In this document: in pieces, positions 9,584 through 20,146 of the stretch | Position numbering within the stretch: the stretch's first letter is position 1 | How the letters are laid out: each line of letters opens with the position of its first letter | Source: Corynebacterium vitaeruminis | Lineage (GTDB): Bacteria; Actinomycetota; Actinomycetes; Mycobacteriales; Mycobacteriaceae | Assembly: GCF_001054325.1 (NCBI RefSeq) | Contig: NZ_JVVM01000034.1 | Span: forward strand, 1 to 64,000 | Length of the DNA: 64,000 nucleotides | Direction: 5' to 3' | Program-made: the position numbers and the translations under genes | The notes under the pieces: generated by a model | The model's database searches: none | Seen by the model: the letters and a program-made list of their open reading frames with translations, nothing else | Told to the model about the DNA's origin: nothing

Positions 9584-10241
9584 GGTCTCGATGATAGGCA
9601 TGGACTACGCCCGCCACGGCCTCGGCATTAAGCTCGGAAAGGTTTATGCAGGTCGCCCCTAATTCGACACTGAGTTCCCGTGCTAGCCCCAGTCGCACGC
9701 GAGAGCGTTCGCAGTCGATAACCACCGTCGCCGCCAACGCTTGACGACGAATCTTTGCGGCCACAGCCCGCGCCTGCTCCAGGCCATTCTTACCGGTTGC
9801 ACGGCCATCGGAGAGCAGCACCATGATTGCGCGGCGCGTGGGCTCCCGGTGCGCTTCCCGCACCACCACTTCGTGCGCCTTCAACAGTCCTTCGGCCAAT
9901 GGGGTTCGGCCACCAGTACGGACGTCTGCGAGACGACGCACCGCGGTATCAATGGACTTGGTCGGTGGTAAAACCAATTCGGCACTGTTGCCTCGGAAAG
10001 TAATAACGGCGACTTTGTCACGGCTTTGGTAGGCATCACGCAGCAGCGAAGTGACGGCGCCGGTGACGGCTGCCAGACGGTCGCGCGCGGCCATAGACCC
10101 CGAGGTGTCCACAACGAAGACGACCAGATTGGACTCAGTTCCCTGTCGGATGGCACCGTGAACGTCTTCCGGTTCCAGAGGGATCATGGAGGTGCCCATG
10201 CGGGCACCACGATTGGCCGCGGCCAGCACTGTCGCCGGCAC
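9564..10241 (-). CDS. Cobalt/magnesium chelatase subunit, vWA-domain half (downstream part of a frame-split gene)
   Basis: 225 residues from a GTG at 10241, carrying a von Willebrand A domain with the metal-binding site DTSGSMAARDR, later TGGRTPLAEGLL and LLSDGRATG. It matches the C-terminal third of ChlD/BchD-type chelatase subunits. The GTG is probably not the true start: the frame stays open upstream to beyond 10367, and 10242-10367 translates to the conserved linker ([20 protein letters not shown] ahead of the VPATVLAAANRGAR block). That links it to the AAA+ half by a +1 shift at the C5 run. Joined, the product would be ~648 residues, near the length of M. tuberculosis Rv2850c. Confidence 0.85.
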   Translation of the reverse strand: MPATVLAAANRGARMGTSMIPLEPEDVHGAIRQGTESNLVVFVVDTSGSMAARDRLAAVTGAVTSLLRDAYQSRDKVAVITFRGNSAELVLPPTKSIDTAVRRLADVRTGGRTPLAEGLLKAHEVVVREAHREPTRRAIMVLLSDGRATGKNGLEQARAVAAKIRRQALAATVVIDCERSRVRLGLARELSVELGATCINLSELNAEAVAGVVHAYHRDHGTRKA

Positions 10242-10347
10242 GTGGAGACCATGACCGCCACGTTCGGCGCCAATGGTGCTGCCCCGGGGGCCAATGGCCT
10301 TAGAGCGACGGCCGGAATCTCCTTGGCCGACGCCGTCGACACTGATT

Positions 10348-10392
10348 TTACGAACGGCGAAAGGGGGCGCCTTCAGCGGCGCGACCTCCCTT
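10348..10392 (-). other. Frame-change site: Shine-Dalgarno-like AAGGGAGGT, C5-U3 run, then zero-frame stop
   Basis: On the minus strand, AAGGGAGGT (10392-10384) is followed 16 nt later by CCCCCTTT (10367-10360), then TAA at 10350-10348. The zero frame reads GCC CCC TTT CGC; the vWA frame reads CCC CCT TTC GCC. A tRNA-Pro slipping from CCC to CCU (+1) joins the frames. Deleting one C would also restore one continuous gene reading GAPFAVRK. See finding. Confidence 0.7.
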
Positions 10393-11511
10393 CGTTCCGG
10401 CGGAGTTCGGCTGCTGTGGCTCCTGCGGCTCGGAATTGGCGTCGAACTCCGAGGGCTGCTCAGGTTTGGCTTCGGGCTGGTCTAAGGTCTCCGGACCCGA
10501 ATCTGGCTGATTCTGGTCATCTCGGAACTGCTCTTCCGCATCCTCAAGAGCATCGTCGAGCTGCTTCTGATCCAATCCTGGTTCATCAAAGGGGTCACGG
10601 CGACGACGGTGCGGCAGTGCCATTTCTGCAGCTACCCTGATGTCTTCCGCAGTGATCTCAATTGGCTTACCCGGTTGTGGCTGCGCTGATTCGTCCCCAG
10701 CTACTCGCCATGCAGCGTGAGCGCGGGCGGTACGTGCAATGACGATGTCGGCACGCATCCCGTCCACATCAAAAGCAGCACATACGGTTGCAATTTGACC
10801 AAGAATGTTGGGAGTCAATTCGACGTCGTCAAGCAGTGTGCGTGCGCGATCGATGCGAGCGTACAGCGCATCGTCGTCGGCGGCGAAGCGCGTGACGAAG
10901 TTCTCCGGGTCGGCGTCAAAGTCGAGTCGACGGGCGACGATCTCCGCGCGGACGGCCGGATCCTTGGAGGCGGTGACGTCGATGGCGAGACCGAAGCGGT
11001 CGAGAAGTTGGGGACGCAATTCACCCTCTTCCGGGTTCATCGTGCCCACCAACACGAACCTGGAGGTGGCGGAGTGCGAGATGCCATCACGTTCAACAAC
11101 CACACGTCCGGTGGCTGCAGCATCCAGAACGGAGTCAACGAGGTGGTCCGGCAACAGGTTAATCTCGTCGACGTAGAGAATGCCGCCATCAGCAGCGCTG
11201 AGTAGCCCCGGATTGAACCGTGCGTGTCCGGTGGTTAGCACAGTCTCCACGTCGATAGAGCCTACGACTCGATCCTCCGTAGCGCCGAGTGGCAGGTTTA
11301 CCAACGATCCGCTGAGAAATGGCGCCAATGCGCGGACGGTAGTGGTCTTGGCTGTGCCCTTCTCACCTCGGATGACCACGCCACCTATCTCCGGGGATAG
11401 GGCGGTCAGAATCAACGCAAGCTGTAGTCGCTGCTGCCCGACAATCGCAGTAAAGGGAAAAGTGGGCTCTGTCTGTGCAGTGGTAGCTGACGTGATTTTT
11501 TCCATAAACAC
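10348..11511 (-). CDS. Cobalt/magnesium chelatase AAA+ half (ChlI-like)
   Basis: 387 residues. An AAA+ ATPase with Walker [11 protein letters not shown], Walker [13 protein letters not shown] and [15 protein letters not shown], followed by an acidic Pro/Glu/Gln-rich linker. Alone it looks like the small subunit (ChlI/BchI/CobS-like) of a metal chelatase; with the vWA part it would be the medium subunit. It ends at a TAA (10350-10348), five codons after a CCC-UUU site in a C5 run. The start is GTG at 11511 or ATG at 11505. It heads the chelatase-cobO-cbiA-cobA unit, pointing to cobalt insertion rather than chlorophyll synthesis. The large subunit CobN is not in the window. Confidence 0.88.
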   Translation of the reverse strand: MFMEKITSATTAQTEPTFPFTAIVGQQRLQLALILTALSPEIGGVVIRGEKGTAKTTTVRALAPFLSGSLVNLPLGATEDRVVGSIDVETVLTTGHARFNPGLLSAADGGILYVDEINLLPDHLVDSVLDAAATGRVVVERDGISHSATSRFVLVGTMNPEEGELRPQLLDRFGLAIDVTASKDPAVRAEIVARRLDFDADPENFVTRFAADDDALYARIDRARTLLDDVELTPNILGQIATVCAAFDVDGMRADIVIARTARAHAAWRVAGDESAQPQPGKPIEITAEDIRVAAEMALPHRRRRDPFDEPGLDQKQLDDALEDAEEQFRDDQNQPDSGPETLDQPEAKPEQPSEFDANSEPQEPQQPNSAGTKGGRAAEGAPFRRS

Positions 11512-11597
11512 AGTTCTACCCCACTGCGAGCGAATGGCTCACGGCGGGGTAGAAAATGTTGGCTTAATTGAACTCTTTGAAGCTCTTCAGCGAGTTA

Positions 11598-13094
11598 TTA
11601 GCGCTCCAGCTTCAGGGTCTTCTGGGAGGCTTCCCAGACCTCCTTGAACAGAGCCGGGTCATCAGCCAGGTGGGTGCCGTAGGACGGGACGAGCTCCTTG
11701 AGCTTTGGAGCCCACTTGCCCATGTGGCGACCGAAGCAGCGCTCAATCAGGCTAATCATCACAGCCGGAGCGATGGAAGCACCCGGGGATGCACCCATCA
11801 GGCCGGCGATGGTGCCGTCCCAAGAGTTAATGACCGCAGTACCGAACTCGAGGGTACCGAAGACCGGAGCCTTCATCGGCTTAATGACCTGAACGCGCTG
11901 ACCAGCGACAATCAGCTCCCAGTCCTCTGGGCGAGCGTTCGGGACGTACTCACGCAGGGACTCGATACGAGCGTCGAAGTCCTTCAGAACCTCAGTAATC
12001 AGGTACTTGGTCAGGCCCATTTCCTGAACACCAACGCCCATCATGGACGGCAGGTTGGCCGGACGCAGAGACTTAATCAGGTCCAGGTTGTTACCGTTCT
12101 TCAGGAACTTCATGTTCCAACCGGCGTACGGACCAAACAGCAGGCCACGCTTGCCGTCGATAACACGGGTGTCCAGGTGTGGAACCGACATCGGCGGCGT
12201 GCCGACGGAAGCCTTACCGTAAACCTTGGCGTCATGCTGAGCAATAACGTCCTCATTGGTGCAGCGCAGCCACTGTCCGGAGACCGGGAAGCCACCGAAA
12301 CCACGGATCTCATTAATACGAGCCTTCTGCAGCAGCGGCAGTGCGTCACCGCCGGCACCGACGAAGACGAAGTTAGCAACCAGGGTGCGAACGTCCTTGG
12401 TGTGCAGGTTCTTCACGGTAACAATCCACTTGGAACCGTCGCGCTTCAGACCGGTGACCTCGTGGCCGTAGCGAATTTCGGTGCCCATGTCCGACAGAGC
12501 GGCCAGGTACTGCTTAGTCAGTGCACCGAAGTTAACGTCCGTACCATTCGGGTTACGAATAGCAGAGACCGGCTTGGAGAAGTCACGCCCCTCCGACATC
12601 AGCGGAAGGTATTCTGCGAAACGATCCGGATCCTCGATGAGCTCCTGACCGTGGAACAACGGCTCCTTCTCAAGTGCCTCGTAGCGACGACGCATGAACG
12701 CCATCTGCTCCGGCCCCTGAGCGAAGGTGGTGTGGTCAACCGGGTTGATGAACTCCTTCGGGTCAGTCAGGGTGCCGTTTTCAATCAGCGAGGTCCACAG
12801 CTGACGGGAAACCTGGAACTGCTCGTTAATGGTCTTAGCCTTGGTGACGTCGACCTTGCCGTTCTTCTCCGGCGTGTAGTTCAGCTCACACAGAGCAGAG
12901 TGGCCCGTACCGGCGTTGTTCCACGGGGAGGAAGACTCCTTGGCGGGCTGATCGAGACGCTCGAACAGGACCTGTGACCAGGATGGCTCGAGCTCCTTGA
13001 GCAGCACACCCAGCGTCGCACTCATTACACCTGCACCGATGAGGACGACATCTACCTCGTCGCCACTGGAGGCAGGAAGCTTGTTATCAGCCAT
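11598..13094 (-). CDS. mqo: Malate:quinone oxidoreductase
   Basis: 498 residues, the usual Mqo length. The FAD-binding motif is VVLIGAGVMSATLGVLLKEL, with SSSPWNNAGTGHSALCELNY, a hallmark of Mqo, just after it. TPEKNG, FGALTK and GASPGASIAPAVMI are also visible. It is a peripheral membrane flavoprotein that oxidises malate to oxaloacetate and passes electrons to menaquinone, the main malate-oxidising enzyme of C. glutamicum. It stands alone, divergent from the hydrolase gene at 13260. Confidence 0.97.
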   Translation of the reverse strand: MADNKLPASSGDEVDVVLIGAGVMSATLGVLLKELEPSWSQVLFERLDQPAKESSSPWNNAGTGHSALCELNYTPEKNGKVDVTKAKTINEQFQVSRQLWTSLIENGTLTDPKEFINPVDHTTFAQGPEQMAFMRRRYEALEKEPLFHGQELIEDPDRFAEYLPLMSEGRDFSKPVSAIRNPNGTDVNFGALTKQYLAALSDMGTEIRYGHEVTGLKRDGSKWIVTVKNLHTKDVRTLVANFVFVGAGGDALPLLQKARINEIRGFGGFPVSGQWLRCTNEDVIAQHDAKVYGKASVGTPPMSVPHLDTRVIDGKRGLLFGPYAGWNMKFLKNGNNLDLIKSLRPANLPSMMGVGVQEMGLTKYLITEVLKDFDARIESLREYVPNARPEDWELIVAGQRVQVIKPMKAPVFGTLEFGTAVINSWDGTIAGLMGASPGASIAPAVMISLIERCFGRHMGKWAPKLKELVPSYGTHLADDPALFKEVWEASQKTLKLER

Positions 13095-13246
13095 TTTGCT
13101 GTCAACATCCTTACTAACTTGATTAGTGATTCAAACTAGCGCTCGCTCACATGCGCGCACACACAACTAAAGACGCAAAAGAGAGCTGCCGTCTCAGTCC
13201 ATAATCTATTGTGTCACACATTCACACTACCCCCGGTAATCGGCGC

Positions 13247-13252
13247 TAGGCT
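13247..13252 (+). promoter_or_regulatory. Putative -10 box for leaderless hydrolase mRNA
   Basis: TAGGCT ends 7 nt before the GTG at 13260. No ribosome binding site lies between, which decides for this start. Confidence 0.4.
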
Positions 13253-13259
13253 TGACCCT

Positions 13260-14300
13260 GTGACTACCGATATTCCCGATTTCACTACCCCCGCCTTTAA
13301 CCCCGATAACCTAGGCGATGGCTACAGCCAACATGTCATCGAACTCGGCCAGGACCCCGACGGCGAGGGGTCAGTACGCGCGGTTTTGGTACGATACTGC
13401 CCCGATTCGTCGGCAAGCGACTTCCAAGCGCGTCCGGCAGTTCTTTGGATCCACGGGATGTCGGACTACTTCTTCCAAAAGCACGTGGCAGAGCGTTACC
13501 ACTCCGAAGGGTACGCGTTTTACGCCATTGACTTACGTAAGTGCGGGCGCGCTCACCAGCCGGGACAGACTTGGCATGGTTGCAGCGATCTAACGCATTA
13601 CTTCGAAGACCTCAATGGCGCACTCGCGGTGCTAGACCACGCCGACCATAAGACTGTCACTGTTAATGCGCACTCCACGGGCGGCCTCATTGCAGTCCTG
13701 TGGCTCGACTGGCTACGCAGTCTGGGCGGCCATTGCCCGCAGGCACCTAATATTTCCGTCACGTCCGCTGTCTTGAACTCACCGTGGCTGACTCTGCACG
13801 TTTCCCGCGCAAAGGCTCCCGTGTACTCGCTGGTGACTCGCGTTATGTCGCGACTGCGCCCAAACAGTCTCATTCCGGTGCAGTCTTCGGGCGGCTATGG
13901 CAAGTCGATTAGCGTCGACCACGAGGGGCGCTGGGAGTATAACCGTACCTTCAAGCCGCTGGCTGGACATGACAAGAACTGGCGATGGCTCAACGCCATC
14001 ATCGTCGCCCAGCAGCGTGTCAGCCGCGGTATCGACACCGGTGTGCCGACGCTCGTCCTTCACTCGGACAACTACCTTCTCGGCTCCGACTACACCCCGG
14101 AACTCAGCCGCGTTGACTCGGTCCTCAATACTGAGCAGATTGCCGATGCCACTGCCCACCTAGGTCCACAGGCTCGCAATGTTCCAATTCCGGGAGCCCT
14201 CCATGACGTGTATCTCTCGGAGCCCGAGGTCCTGAAACGCGCTTTTGATGAGACCTTCCAGTTCCTCGCCACGGTCAAGCCGGAAGGCAGCTCGGAATAA
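13260..14300 (+). CDS. Alpha/beta hydrolase (serine aminopeptidase S33 / monoacylglycerol-lipase-like)
   Basis: 346 residues from the GTG at 13260. Visible: oxyanion-loop HGMSDYFF, the nucleophile elbow VNAHSTGG (Ala replaces the usual first Gly of GxSxG), an acid region around VLHSDNYLLGSD and a catalytic His in PGALHDVYLSEP. The order and spacing fit the lysophospholipase/S33 fold. No signal peptide is seen, so it is probably cytoplasmic. The substrate is unknown. It lies just upstream of mtr, but a shared function is not shown. Confidence 0.82.
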   Translation: MTTDIPDFTTPAFNPDNLGDGYSQHVIELGQDPDGEGSVRAVLVRYCPDSSASDFQARPAVLWIHGMSDYFFQKHVAERYHSEGYAFYAIDLRKCGRAHQPGQTWHGCSDLTHYFEDLNGALAVLDHADHKTVTVNAHSTGGLIAVLWLDWLRSLGGHCPQAPNISVTSAVLNSPWLTLHVSRAKAPVYSLVTRVMSRLRPNSLIPVQSSGGYGKSISVDHEGRWEYNRTFKPLAGHDKNWRWLNAIIVAQQRVSRGIDTGVPTLVLHSDNYLLGSDYTPELSRVDSVLNTEQIADATAHLGPQARNVPIPGALHDVYLSEPEVLKRAFDETFQFLATVKPEGSSE

Positions 14301-14313
14301 GAGCTCGGAATAA
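14289..14313 (+). repeat. 12-bp duplication over the hydrolase stop codon
   Basis: AGCTCGGAATAA at 14289-14300 (contains the TAA stop) is repeated exactly at 14302-14313; period 13. Confidence 0.75.
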
Positions 14314-14369
14314 ATCAGCATTCAGTACGGTTGAACAAAACTAGTTCGACCAGAATGCTAGGAGTGCTT

Positions 14370-15794
14370 GTGACCACTGAGAATTCCCCTGAGACTTCCC
14401 CCCGCCACTACGACGTCATCATCATCGGAACCGGGTCCGGTAATTCCATTCCCGCCCCGGAGTACGACGATGTTCGAATTGCGCTCGTAGAGGAAGGACG
14501 TTTCGGCGGTACTTGCCTCAACGTTGGTTGTATTCCCACGAAGATGTTTGTTCTGGCCGCTGATGCCGCCCGCAACATCCGCGAGGCCAGCCGCCTGGGC
14601 GTGCACGGCACCTACGACTCCGTTGATCTCAAGCAAATTCAGGATCGCGTTTTCGCCCAGCGCATCGACCAGATTGCCGTCGGCGGCGAGGCATACCGCC
14701 GCGGGGACGAGACTCCCAATATCGATGTCTACGACCGCCACGCGACGTTCGTCGGCCCCCGCACCATCCGTACGGGCATCGGCGAGGAAACCGTCGAAAT
14801 TACAGCCGACAACATCATCATCGCCGCGGGCTCCCGTCCTCACGTCCCGGGCCCCATCGCAGAGTCCGGGGTGGATTACTACACGAACGAGAACATCATG
14901 CGCGTCGAAAAGCTCCCGCACGAGATGATTATCGTGGGCGGTGGCTACATCGCCAGCGAGTTCGCACACGTCTTTGCTTCCTTCGGCACGAAGGTGCACA
15001 TGCTGGTGCGCTCCGACGTCATGCTGAGAGGCTCCGATGCCGCAGTCTCGGAGCGCTTCCACGAGGTTGCCCTCCGCGACATTGACATCCGTCTGAACAC
15101 CTCCATCACCGAACTCTCCCAGGAGGGCGAGATTGTCACGGCCACGCTTAACGACGGCACGGAGCTTGCCGCCGACGCCCTGCTTGTGGCAACCGGGCGC
15201 ATCCCCAACGGCGACCGCATGGACCTTGCAGCCGGTGGCATCGAGATGCACGACGACGGTCGCATCAGGGTTGACCAGTACGGTCACACCTCTGCCGAAG
15301 GTGTGTGGGCGCTGGGCGATGTCTCCAGCCCCTATCAGCTGAAGCACATTGCCAACCACGAGGCCAAGGTTGTCTTCCACAACGTGCTGAACCCGTCCGA
15401 TCTGCGGGCATTTGACCACCGCTACATTCCGTCGGCAGTCTTCTCACATCCGCAGATTGGCCAGGTCGGTATGACCGAGGACGAAGCTCGCGAGTGGGCT
15501 GCGGAAAACGACACAGAAATTACCGTGAAGGTACAAAACTACGGGGACGTTGCCTACGGCTGGGCACTGGAAGACCGCGACGGCTTTGCCAAGTTGATTG
15601 CCGACCGCGCTACCGGCCACCTGTTGGGTGCTCATTTTATCGGCGAGCAGGCCGCGACCTTGGTGCAGCAGTGCATCCAGATGATGAGCTTCGAGATGGA
15701 CGTCCGCGAAGTTGTCAAGGGCCAGCACTGGATTCACCCAGCACTGCCCGAGCTGATTGAAAACGCCATCTTGGGCCTGGAGTTCGATAATTAG
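14370..15794 (+). CDS. mtr: Mycothione reductase
   Basis: A 474-residue FAD/NADPH disulfide oxidoreductase. FAD motif [14 protein letters not shown], redox pair [18 protein letters not shown]-binding [22 protein letters not shown], and the C-terminal [10 protein letters not shown] with the catalytic His-Glu of the dimer partner. GSGNS near the start is characteristic of Mtr as opposed to lipoamide dehydrogenase. It reduces mycothiol disulfide, keeping the mycothiol pool reduced. GTG at 14370 is chosen because AGGAG lies 5 nt upstream. Its TAG overlaps the cobQ stop inside TTAG (15791-15794). Confidence 0.94.
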   Translation: MTTENSPETSPRHYDVIIIGTGSGNSIPAPEYDDVRIALVEEGRFGGTCLNVGCIPTKMFVLAADAARNIREASRLGVHGTYDSVDLKQIQDRVFAQRIDQIAVGGEAYRRGDETPNIDVYDRHATFVGPRTIRTGIGEETVEITADNIIIAAGSRPHVPGPIAESGVDYYTNENIMRVEKLPHEMIIVGGGYIASEFAHVFASFGTKVHMLVRSDVMLRGSDAAVSERFHEVALRDIDIRLNTSITELSQEGEIVTATLNDGTELAADALLVATGRIPNGDRMDLAAGGIEMHDDGRIRVDQYGHTSAEGVWALGDVSSPYQLKHIANHEAKVVFHNVLNPSDLRAFDHRYIPSAVFSHPQIGQVGMTEDEAREWAAENDTEITVKVQNYGDVAYGWALEDRDGFAKLIADRATGHLLGAHFIGEQAATLVQQCIQMMSFEMDVREVVKGQHWIHPALPELIENAILGLEFDN

Positions 15795-17257
15795 CCCAAC
15801 TGTTCAATACCTGTAGCCTGGGCCAATGCGGGCCCAGCCAGGTGTTCTTCGACCGCATCGGCCAACAGGTCGACCTGCCGCAGGCGCTCTGCGGCAAAAG
15901 AGGTATCAGAGCTGGCCTTAAATCCGTCCCGGCCGACGGCAGCGGCCACTTCGCTCAGCAACTCACGGCGCACCTGGTCATTTTCTAGGCATCCGTGCCG
16001 ATGAGTGCCGATCAGCATGCCACGCCGCGCTCCTTCTTCCTCAGGCTCAGTGATAAAGGGCGCCTCGCTGCTTCGTACAACCTGCCCATTGTGCACTTCG
16101 TAGCAACCATCAGGGTGGCTCACCAGTGTCTTTTTGTCCGCGAATTCAATGTCGGTGTCGAACACTCCGAGCCCGTTCACGGTTCCGGCTGCCGACTCCA
16201 CCGAGTCAGTGATGGTGGTGCAGAGCATTTGGAAACCACCGCAGATGCCAATCAGCGGCAGCCCCCGGGCGGCTCGGTTCTCCAGCACGTCGTCAAGCCC
16301 GCGCTCGCGCAACCACTTAAGATCGGCGACCGTCGACTTTGACCCGGGCAACACGACCAGATCTGCGCGAGCCACGACCGAAGGGTCAACGGTCCACTGC
16401 ACCTGTACCCCTGGTTCACAGGCCAGCGCCTCGATGTCCGTGGCGTTGGAGACACGTGGCAGGCGAATGGCAGCCACGGACAGCGTTTCCGTTCCCAGCG
16501 GGGCGCTCGCAGGCCCTACCGACGCACCAGCGACTGTGCCGAGCGAATCCTCCGCATCAATCCACAGCCCCGGAATAAACGGCACCACGCCGAGTACGGG
16601 CACGCCGGTGTGCTCGCGCACCACGTCCAATCCCGGAGTCAACAACGACACGTCACCCCGGAACTTGTTGACAATAAAACCGGTAATCCGCGCGCGGTCT
16701 TCGGGGCTCAAAATTGCATGCGTGCCGACGAAATGTGCAAGCACCCCACCGCGGTCGATGTCACCGGCAACCACTACGGGCAGATTAGCGAGCTCTGCCA
16801 ACCCCATGTTGGCAATGTCTGACTCTCGCAGATTGACCTCGGCGGGACTGCCGGCGCCTTCACACAGGACGACATCGTACTGTTGCCGCAGCTCTGACAA
16901 TGTTTCTGCGACTACCCCGCGCAGCGCTTTCCTCCGCGATCGGTAGGTCAGCGCGCTCACGTGCCCATCGGCCTTGCCCTTGACCACCACCTGACTGGTG
17001 TGATCCGAGCCCGGTTTGAGAAGTACCGGGTTAAAGGAGACATCTGGCTCCAGCCCGCAGGCCAGCGCCTGCAGAGCCTGCGCGCGCCCAATCTCGCCGC
17101 CGTCGAGCGTGACAGCGCAGTTGTTGGACATGTTTTGGGCCTTGAAGGGTGCGACGCGCACGCCGCGGCGCGCGAGCAGCCGACACATACCGGCGACCAG
17201 AACCGACTTACCGGCATCCGAGGTGCAGCCGGCGATCAGAGCTGCAGGAGCCTGCAC
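15791..17257 (-). CDS. cobQ: Cobyric acid synthase
   Basis: 488 residues. The N-terminal ATPase part has [20 protein letters not shown] and FKAQNMSNN. The C-terminal amidotransferase has its nucleophile Cys in GICGGFQML and His in [10 protein letters not shown]. CobQ amidates side chains b, d, e and g of adenosylcobyrinic diamide. It is away from the other cobalamin genes, 3 nt downstream of map, and shares its stop with convergent mtr. No cobalamin riboswitch is recognisable upstream. Confidence 0.95.
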   Translation of the reverse strand: MQAPAALIAGCTSDAGKSVLVAGMCRLLARRGVRVAPFKAQNMSNNCAVTLDGGEIGRAQALQALACGLEPDVSFNPVLLKPGSDHTSQVVVKGKADGHVSALTYRSRRKALRGVVAETLSELRQQYDVVLCEGAGSPAEVNLRESDIANMGLAELANLPVVVAGDIDRGGVLAHFVGTHAILSPEDRARITGFIVNKFRGDVSLLTPGLDVVREHTGVPVLGVVPFIPGLWIDAEDSLGTVAGASVGPASAPLGTETLSVAAIRLPRVSNATDIEALACEPGVQVQWTVDPSVVARADLVVLPGSKSTVADLKWLRERGLDDVLENRAARGLPLIGICGGFQMLCTTITDSVESAAGTVNGLGVFDTDIEFADKKTLVSHPDGCYEVHNGQVVRSSEAPFITEPEEEGARRGMLIGTHRHGCLENDQVRRELLSEVAAAVGRDGFKASSDTSFAAERLRQVDLLADAVEEHLAGPALAQATGIEQLG

Positions 17258-17260
17258 GGG

Positions 17261-18172
17261 TTAGGCCTCGGGTTTCCAACCAGTCTGGAACTGGCCGGGA
17301 ACGTTCTGCTCATCCGGCAGGGTGAGGATCTCATAACCGTCGGCAGTCACCAGCACCGTGTGCTCGAACTGAGCAGTGAACTTGAAGTCATCATTCTGCA
17401 CAGTCCAGCCGTTGTCCCAGATGTGGTACGGCAGCTCACCGAGGTTAATCATCGGCTCGACGGTCAGAGTCATGCCTGGCTCGAACACGGTGTCCTGGCT
17501 CGGCTCGTCATAATGCAGCACAATCAGACCATTGTGGAAGGTGGTACCGACGCCGTGACCGGTGAAGTCCCGAACGGTGTTGTAACCAAAACGCTTGGCA
17601 TAGGACTCAATCACACGACCGATGACGTTGATCTCGCGTCCCGGCTTGATGACCTTAATTCCGCGCATAGTAGCGTTGTAAGTGCGCTCCACCAACTGGC
17701 GGTGCTCCTCCGAGACATTGCCGGCGAGGAAAGTAGCGTTGGTGTCGCCGTGGACGCCATTCTTGTAACCGGTGACATCGACATTGACGATGTCGCCGTC
17801 CTCAATAACCTGAGTATCCGGAATACCGTGACAGACAATCTCATTGAGAGAAACACAGCAGGACTTCTCAAAACCGCGGTATCCCAGCGTGGACGGGTAG
17901 GTGTCATGGTCCAACAGGTACTCGTGCACCACCCGGTCAATCTCATCCGTGGTCACGCCCGGAGCTACCGCCTTACCGGCCTCCACCAGGGCGTTGGCGG
18001 AAATGCGAGAGACCTCTCGCATATTTTCAATATCTTCCGGGGTCTGTACCAGCGGCTCGCCTACGCCTTCCTGAACCTCGTCCTTCCAGGCGTACTCCGG
18101 CCGTTCAATATGAGCCGGAACAGTGCGAATTGGCGTGGACTTTTGCTGAGTAAGTGGAGAACGCTGAGTCAT
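17261..18172 (-). CDS. map: Methionine aminopeptidase, type I
   Basis: 303 residues. The metal ligands of the pita-bread fold are all visible: Asp in VNVDVTGY and in [10 protein letters not shown], His in [11 protein letters not shown], Glu in [10 protein letters not shown] and Glu in AQFEHTVLV. The ~40-residue N-terminal extension before ENMREVSRI is typical of the longer actinobacterial MetAP. It removes the initiator Met from nascent proteins. The ATG at 18172 has a TAGAGT box 7 nt upstream and no ribosome binding site. Confidence 0.96.
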   Translation of the reverse strand: MTQRSPLTQQKSTPIRTVPAHIERPEYAWKDEVQEGVGEPLVQTPEDIENMREVSRISANALVEAGKAVAPGVTTDEIDRVVHEYLLDHDTYPSTLGYRGFEKSCCVSLNEIVCHGIPDTQVIEDGDIVNVDVTGYKNGVHGDTNATFLAGNVSEEHRQLVERTYNATMRGIKVIKPGREINVIGRVIESYAKRFGYNTVRDFTGHGVGTTFHNGLIVLHYDEPSQDTVFEPGMTLTVEPMINLGELPYHIWDNGWTVQNDDFKFTAQFEHTVLVTADGYEILTLPDEQNVPGQFQTGWKPEA

Positions 18173-18179
18173 GGCACAT

Positions 18180-18185
18180 ACTCTA
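18180..18185 (-). promoter_or_regulatory. Putative -10 box for leaderless map mRNA
   Basis: TAGAGT on the minus strand, 7 nt before the map ATG. Confidence 0.45.
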
Positions 18186-18239
18186 CCCCTACCCCGGATT
18201 GGCCTTTCGGCCTGTGCCGGTTTCGAAGCCAGTAGTGCT

Positions 18240-20087
18240 CTACCCCTCGGCCTCTGAACCTTCATCCATATTGGCGAAGAAGGCATCGGTAATCGCCACG
18301 GCATGCTCGGAACCGCCACCGCCAACGATGAGCGTGGCAAAGGCCAAATCATCGCGGTAGCCAGTAAACCAAGCGTGGGAGCCGCCAGCGTACTCGGCCT
18401 CACCGGTCTTTGCGTAGACTTCGCCTCGACCGGCAATGGCCGAACCAGTACCAGAGGTCACAACCGCACGCATTAGTGTGCGAACTTCATTCAAAACCTC
18501 AGGTGGCAGAGGCTCCGACGTCTGCGACTGCCAGGTCCCCGCGCTGGGCACGAGTGACGGCGTCGGGGTGCGTCCGGCCGCCACTGTCGCGGAAACAAGA
18601 GCCATGCCAAACGGGCTGGCCAAGTCATTTCCCTGCCCATAGCCCGCATCAATGCGTTCGACTTCGTCACTGCCGTCAGAGACGCTGCCGGTAATAGTGT
18701 CAAGTCCTGCGATGTGATAGTTGATGCCGATACCGAAGTTCTTGGACTCCTCCTTGAACTGCCCGGGCTTCAACTTGTGAGAGATATTGCCGAACGTGGT
18801 GTTGCAAGACCGCGCGAACGCATCGCTCAGCGATGTATCTCCGACACCACTTCCGTTGTAGTTGGTGACAATACGCGGCCCAATCTCCATCGACCCTGGG
18901 CACGGCACAGTCGATCCCGCGTTCAGCCCCTCGTGCTGCACACCTGCAGCGGCAGTGACGATCTTGTACGTCGATCCCGGCGGGAACTGCCCCATCAGTG
19001 CTAGGTCGCCATCCTTATCTGCTTCCGCCGTCTGCGCTACCGCCAGAATCTTGCCGGTCGACGGCTGCACAGCCACCAGCATCGCCTTCGCATCTTGGCG
19101 TGTATCCACTGCCTTCTGCGCGGCATCCTGCACCTTCTTACTAATCGATGCCTGCACCGCCGGCGCTACATCCGGAGACACCTCATAGAGCGTGCCGACG
19201 ACGGCTCCGCCCTCGTTGGCCGCCACAATATTCCAGCCATCGGCACCGTGATCACCGGTGTCCACTAGTCTTTCCACGCGGCTCATCAAATCGGGCGCGA
19301 ACCCCGGGTCGGGTCGCACCATAGCGGCTTCATCGTTAACCGAAATTCCATCAATGTCAGCGAGATCATCTTTGACACGCTGTGGCGTGGATGCCGGCAA
19401 CACGATCAGCGAAAAATTACCCTTTCCGCCGCTCGCCTGCTCCCCCACAGCGCGTGCGTCGAGCTTCGGACCGTCTTCCGGCATTTCATTATTGATGACC
19501 GTCGCCGCCCGATTAATGGATGACTGCACATTCTCCACCCGATCACGATCGACGATCACGCGGTGCACAGTCCCTGGCTCGAGCAAGGCCGCACCGTCCG
19601 AGCCAACTACAGACGGACGCGGAGCTGCGATAGTGCGCAACTCCGGGTGCTGGTTTCGCCCCAGCTGTGGATGCAGTGATGCTGGCGACCAGCGCAGTGC
19701 CCAATCCCGTTGCCCCGACTCAGTCTTGGTCAGCGTGAAAGTAGTGTCATAGCCCCAGCGTCGCTGATGTGGCAGCTGCCAATTCATGGTGACTTCGGCC
19801 GAGGACTGATTCGAGCTGGTATCGATACCCTCGATCTCGTAGTCAAGCCCCTCCGGCTGCAGGCCGTCAGTGGCCGCCTTCAGATCCCCCTCAGCGGAGT
19901 CCGGGTGATCGGTCAGCGCCGCCGCCTTAGCGACATCCCCTCCCGCCAGCGCCCCCAGGAATTCCTCTAGCACCTCGCGCCCGGTGTCAGGCCGCGGCGT
20001 ACACGCGGCGGATGACAACACCAGACCCGTGATTGCCACAGCCGAGATACTGCGAAGCAGGGGCTTGCGGCGCGAAGTTTGTTCCAT
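18240..20087 (-). CDS. Lipoprotein penicillin-binding protein (class B type transpeptidase)
   Basis: 615 residues. N-terminal signal with lipobox SSAAC, then an NTF2-like MecA_N domain, a dimerisation region, and a transpeptidase domain. The active-site motifs are intact: GSTYKI (SxxK), SCN (SxN) and KTGEAEY (KTG). It resembles M. tuberculosis Rv2864c, a low-class PBP linked to cell-wall cross-linking and beta-lactam response. The start is ATG at 20087 or GTG at 20105. Downstream is map. Confidence 0.93.
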   Translation of the reverse strand: MEQTSRRKPLLRSISAVAITGLVLSSAACTPRPDTGREVLEEFLGALAGGDVAKAAALTDHPDSAEGDLKAATDGLQPEGLDYEIEGIDTSSNQSSAEVTMNWQLPHQRRWGYDTTFTLTKTESGQRDWALRWSPASLHPQLGRNQHPELRTIAAPRPSVVGSDGAALLEPGTVHRVIVDRDRVENVQSSINRAATVINNEMPEDGPKLDARAVGEQASGGKGNFSLIVLPASTPQRVKDDLADIDGISVNDEAAMVRPDPGFAPDLMSRVERLVDTGDHGADGWNIVAANEGGAVVGTLYEVSPDVAPAVQASISKKVQDAAQKAVDTRQDAKAMLVAVQPSTGKILAVAQTAEADKDGDLALMGQFPPGSTYKIVTAAAGVQHEGLNAGSTVPCPGSMEIGPRIVTNYNGSGVGDTSLSDAFARSCNTTFGNISHKLKPGQFKEESKNFGIGINYHIAGLDTITGSVSDGSDEVERIDAGYGQGNDLASPFGMALVSATVAAGRTPTPSLVPSAGTWQSQTSEPLPPEVLNEVRTLMRAVVTSGTGSAIAGRGEVYAKTGEAEYAGGSHAWFTGYRDDLAFATLIVGGGGSEHAVAITDAFFANMDEGSEAEG

Positions 20088-20146
20088 GTGGGCTGACGTT
20101 AGCACCGCTTTGCTTTACGACGATGCTGGCACGCCGCAACCTGCTG

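Noticed and set aside
14358..15419. 353-codon frame antisense to mtr (similar long antisense frames over nusA, mqo, tsf/rpsB, map and cobQ)
   Set aside because: Each lies opposite a gene with complete catalytic or family motifs and has no recognisable domain of its own.
7583..17300. Cobalamin riboswitch near the cob genes
   Set aside because: No B12-box-like conserved block or suitable long leader was recognised upstream of the chelatase gene or map-cobQ; most junctions overlap or are under 100 nt.
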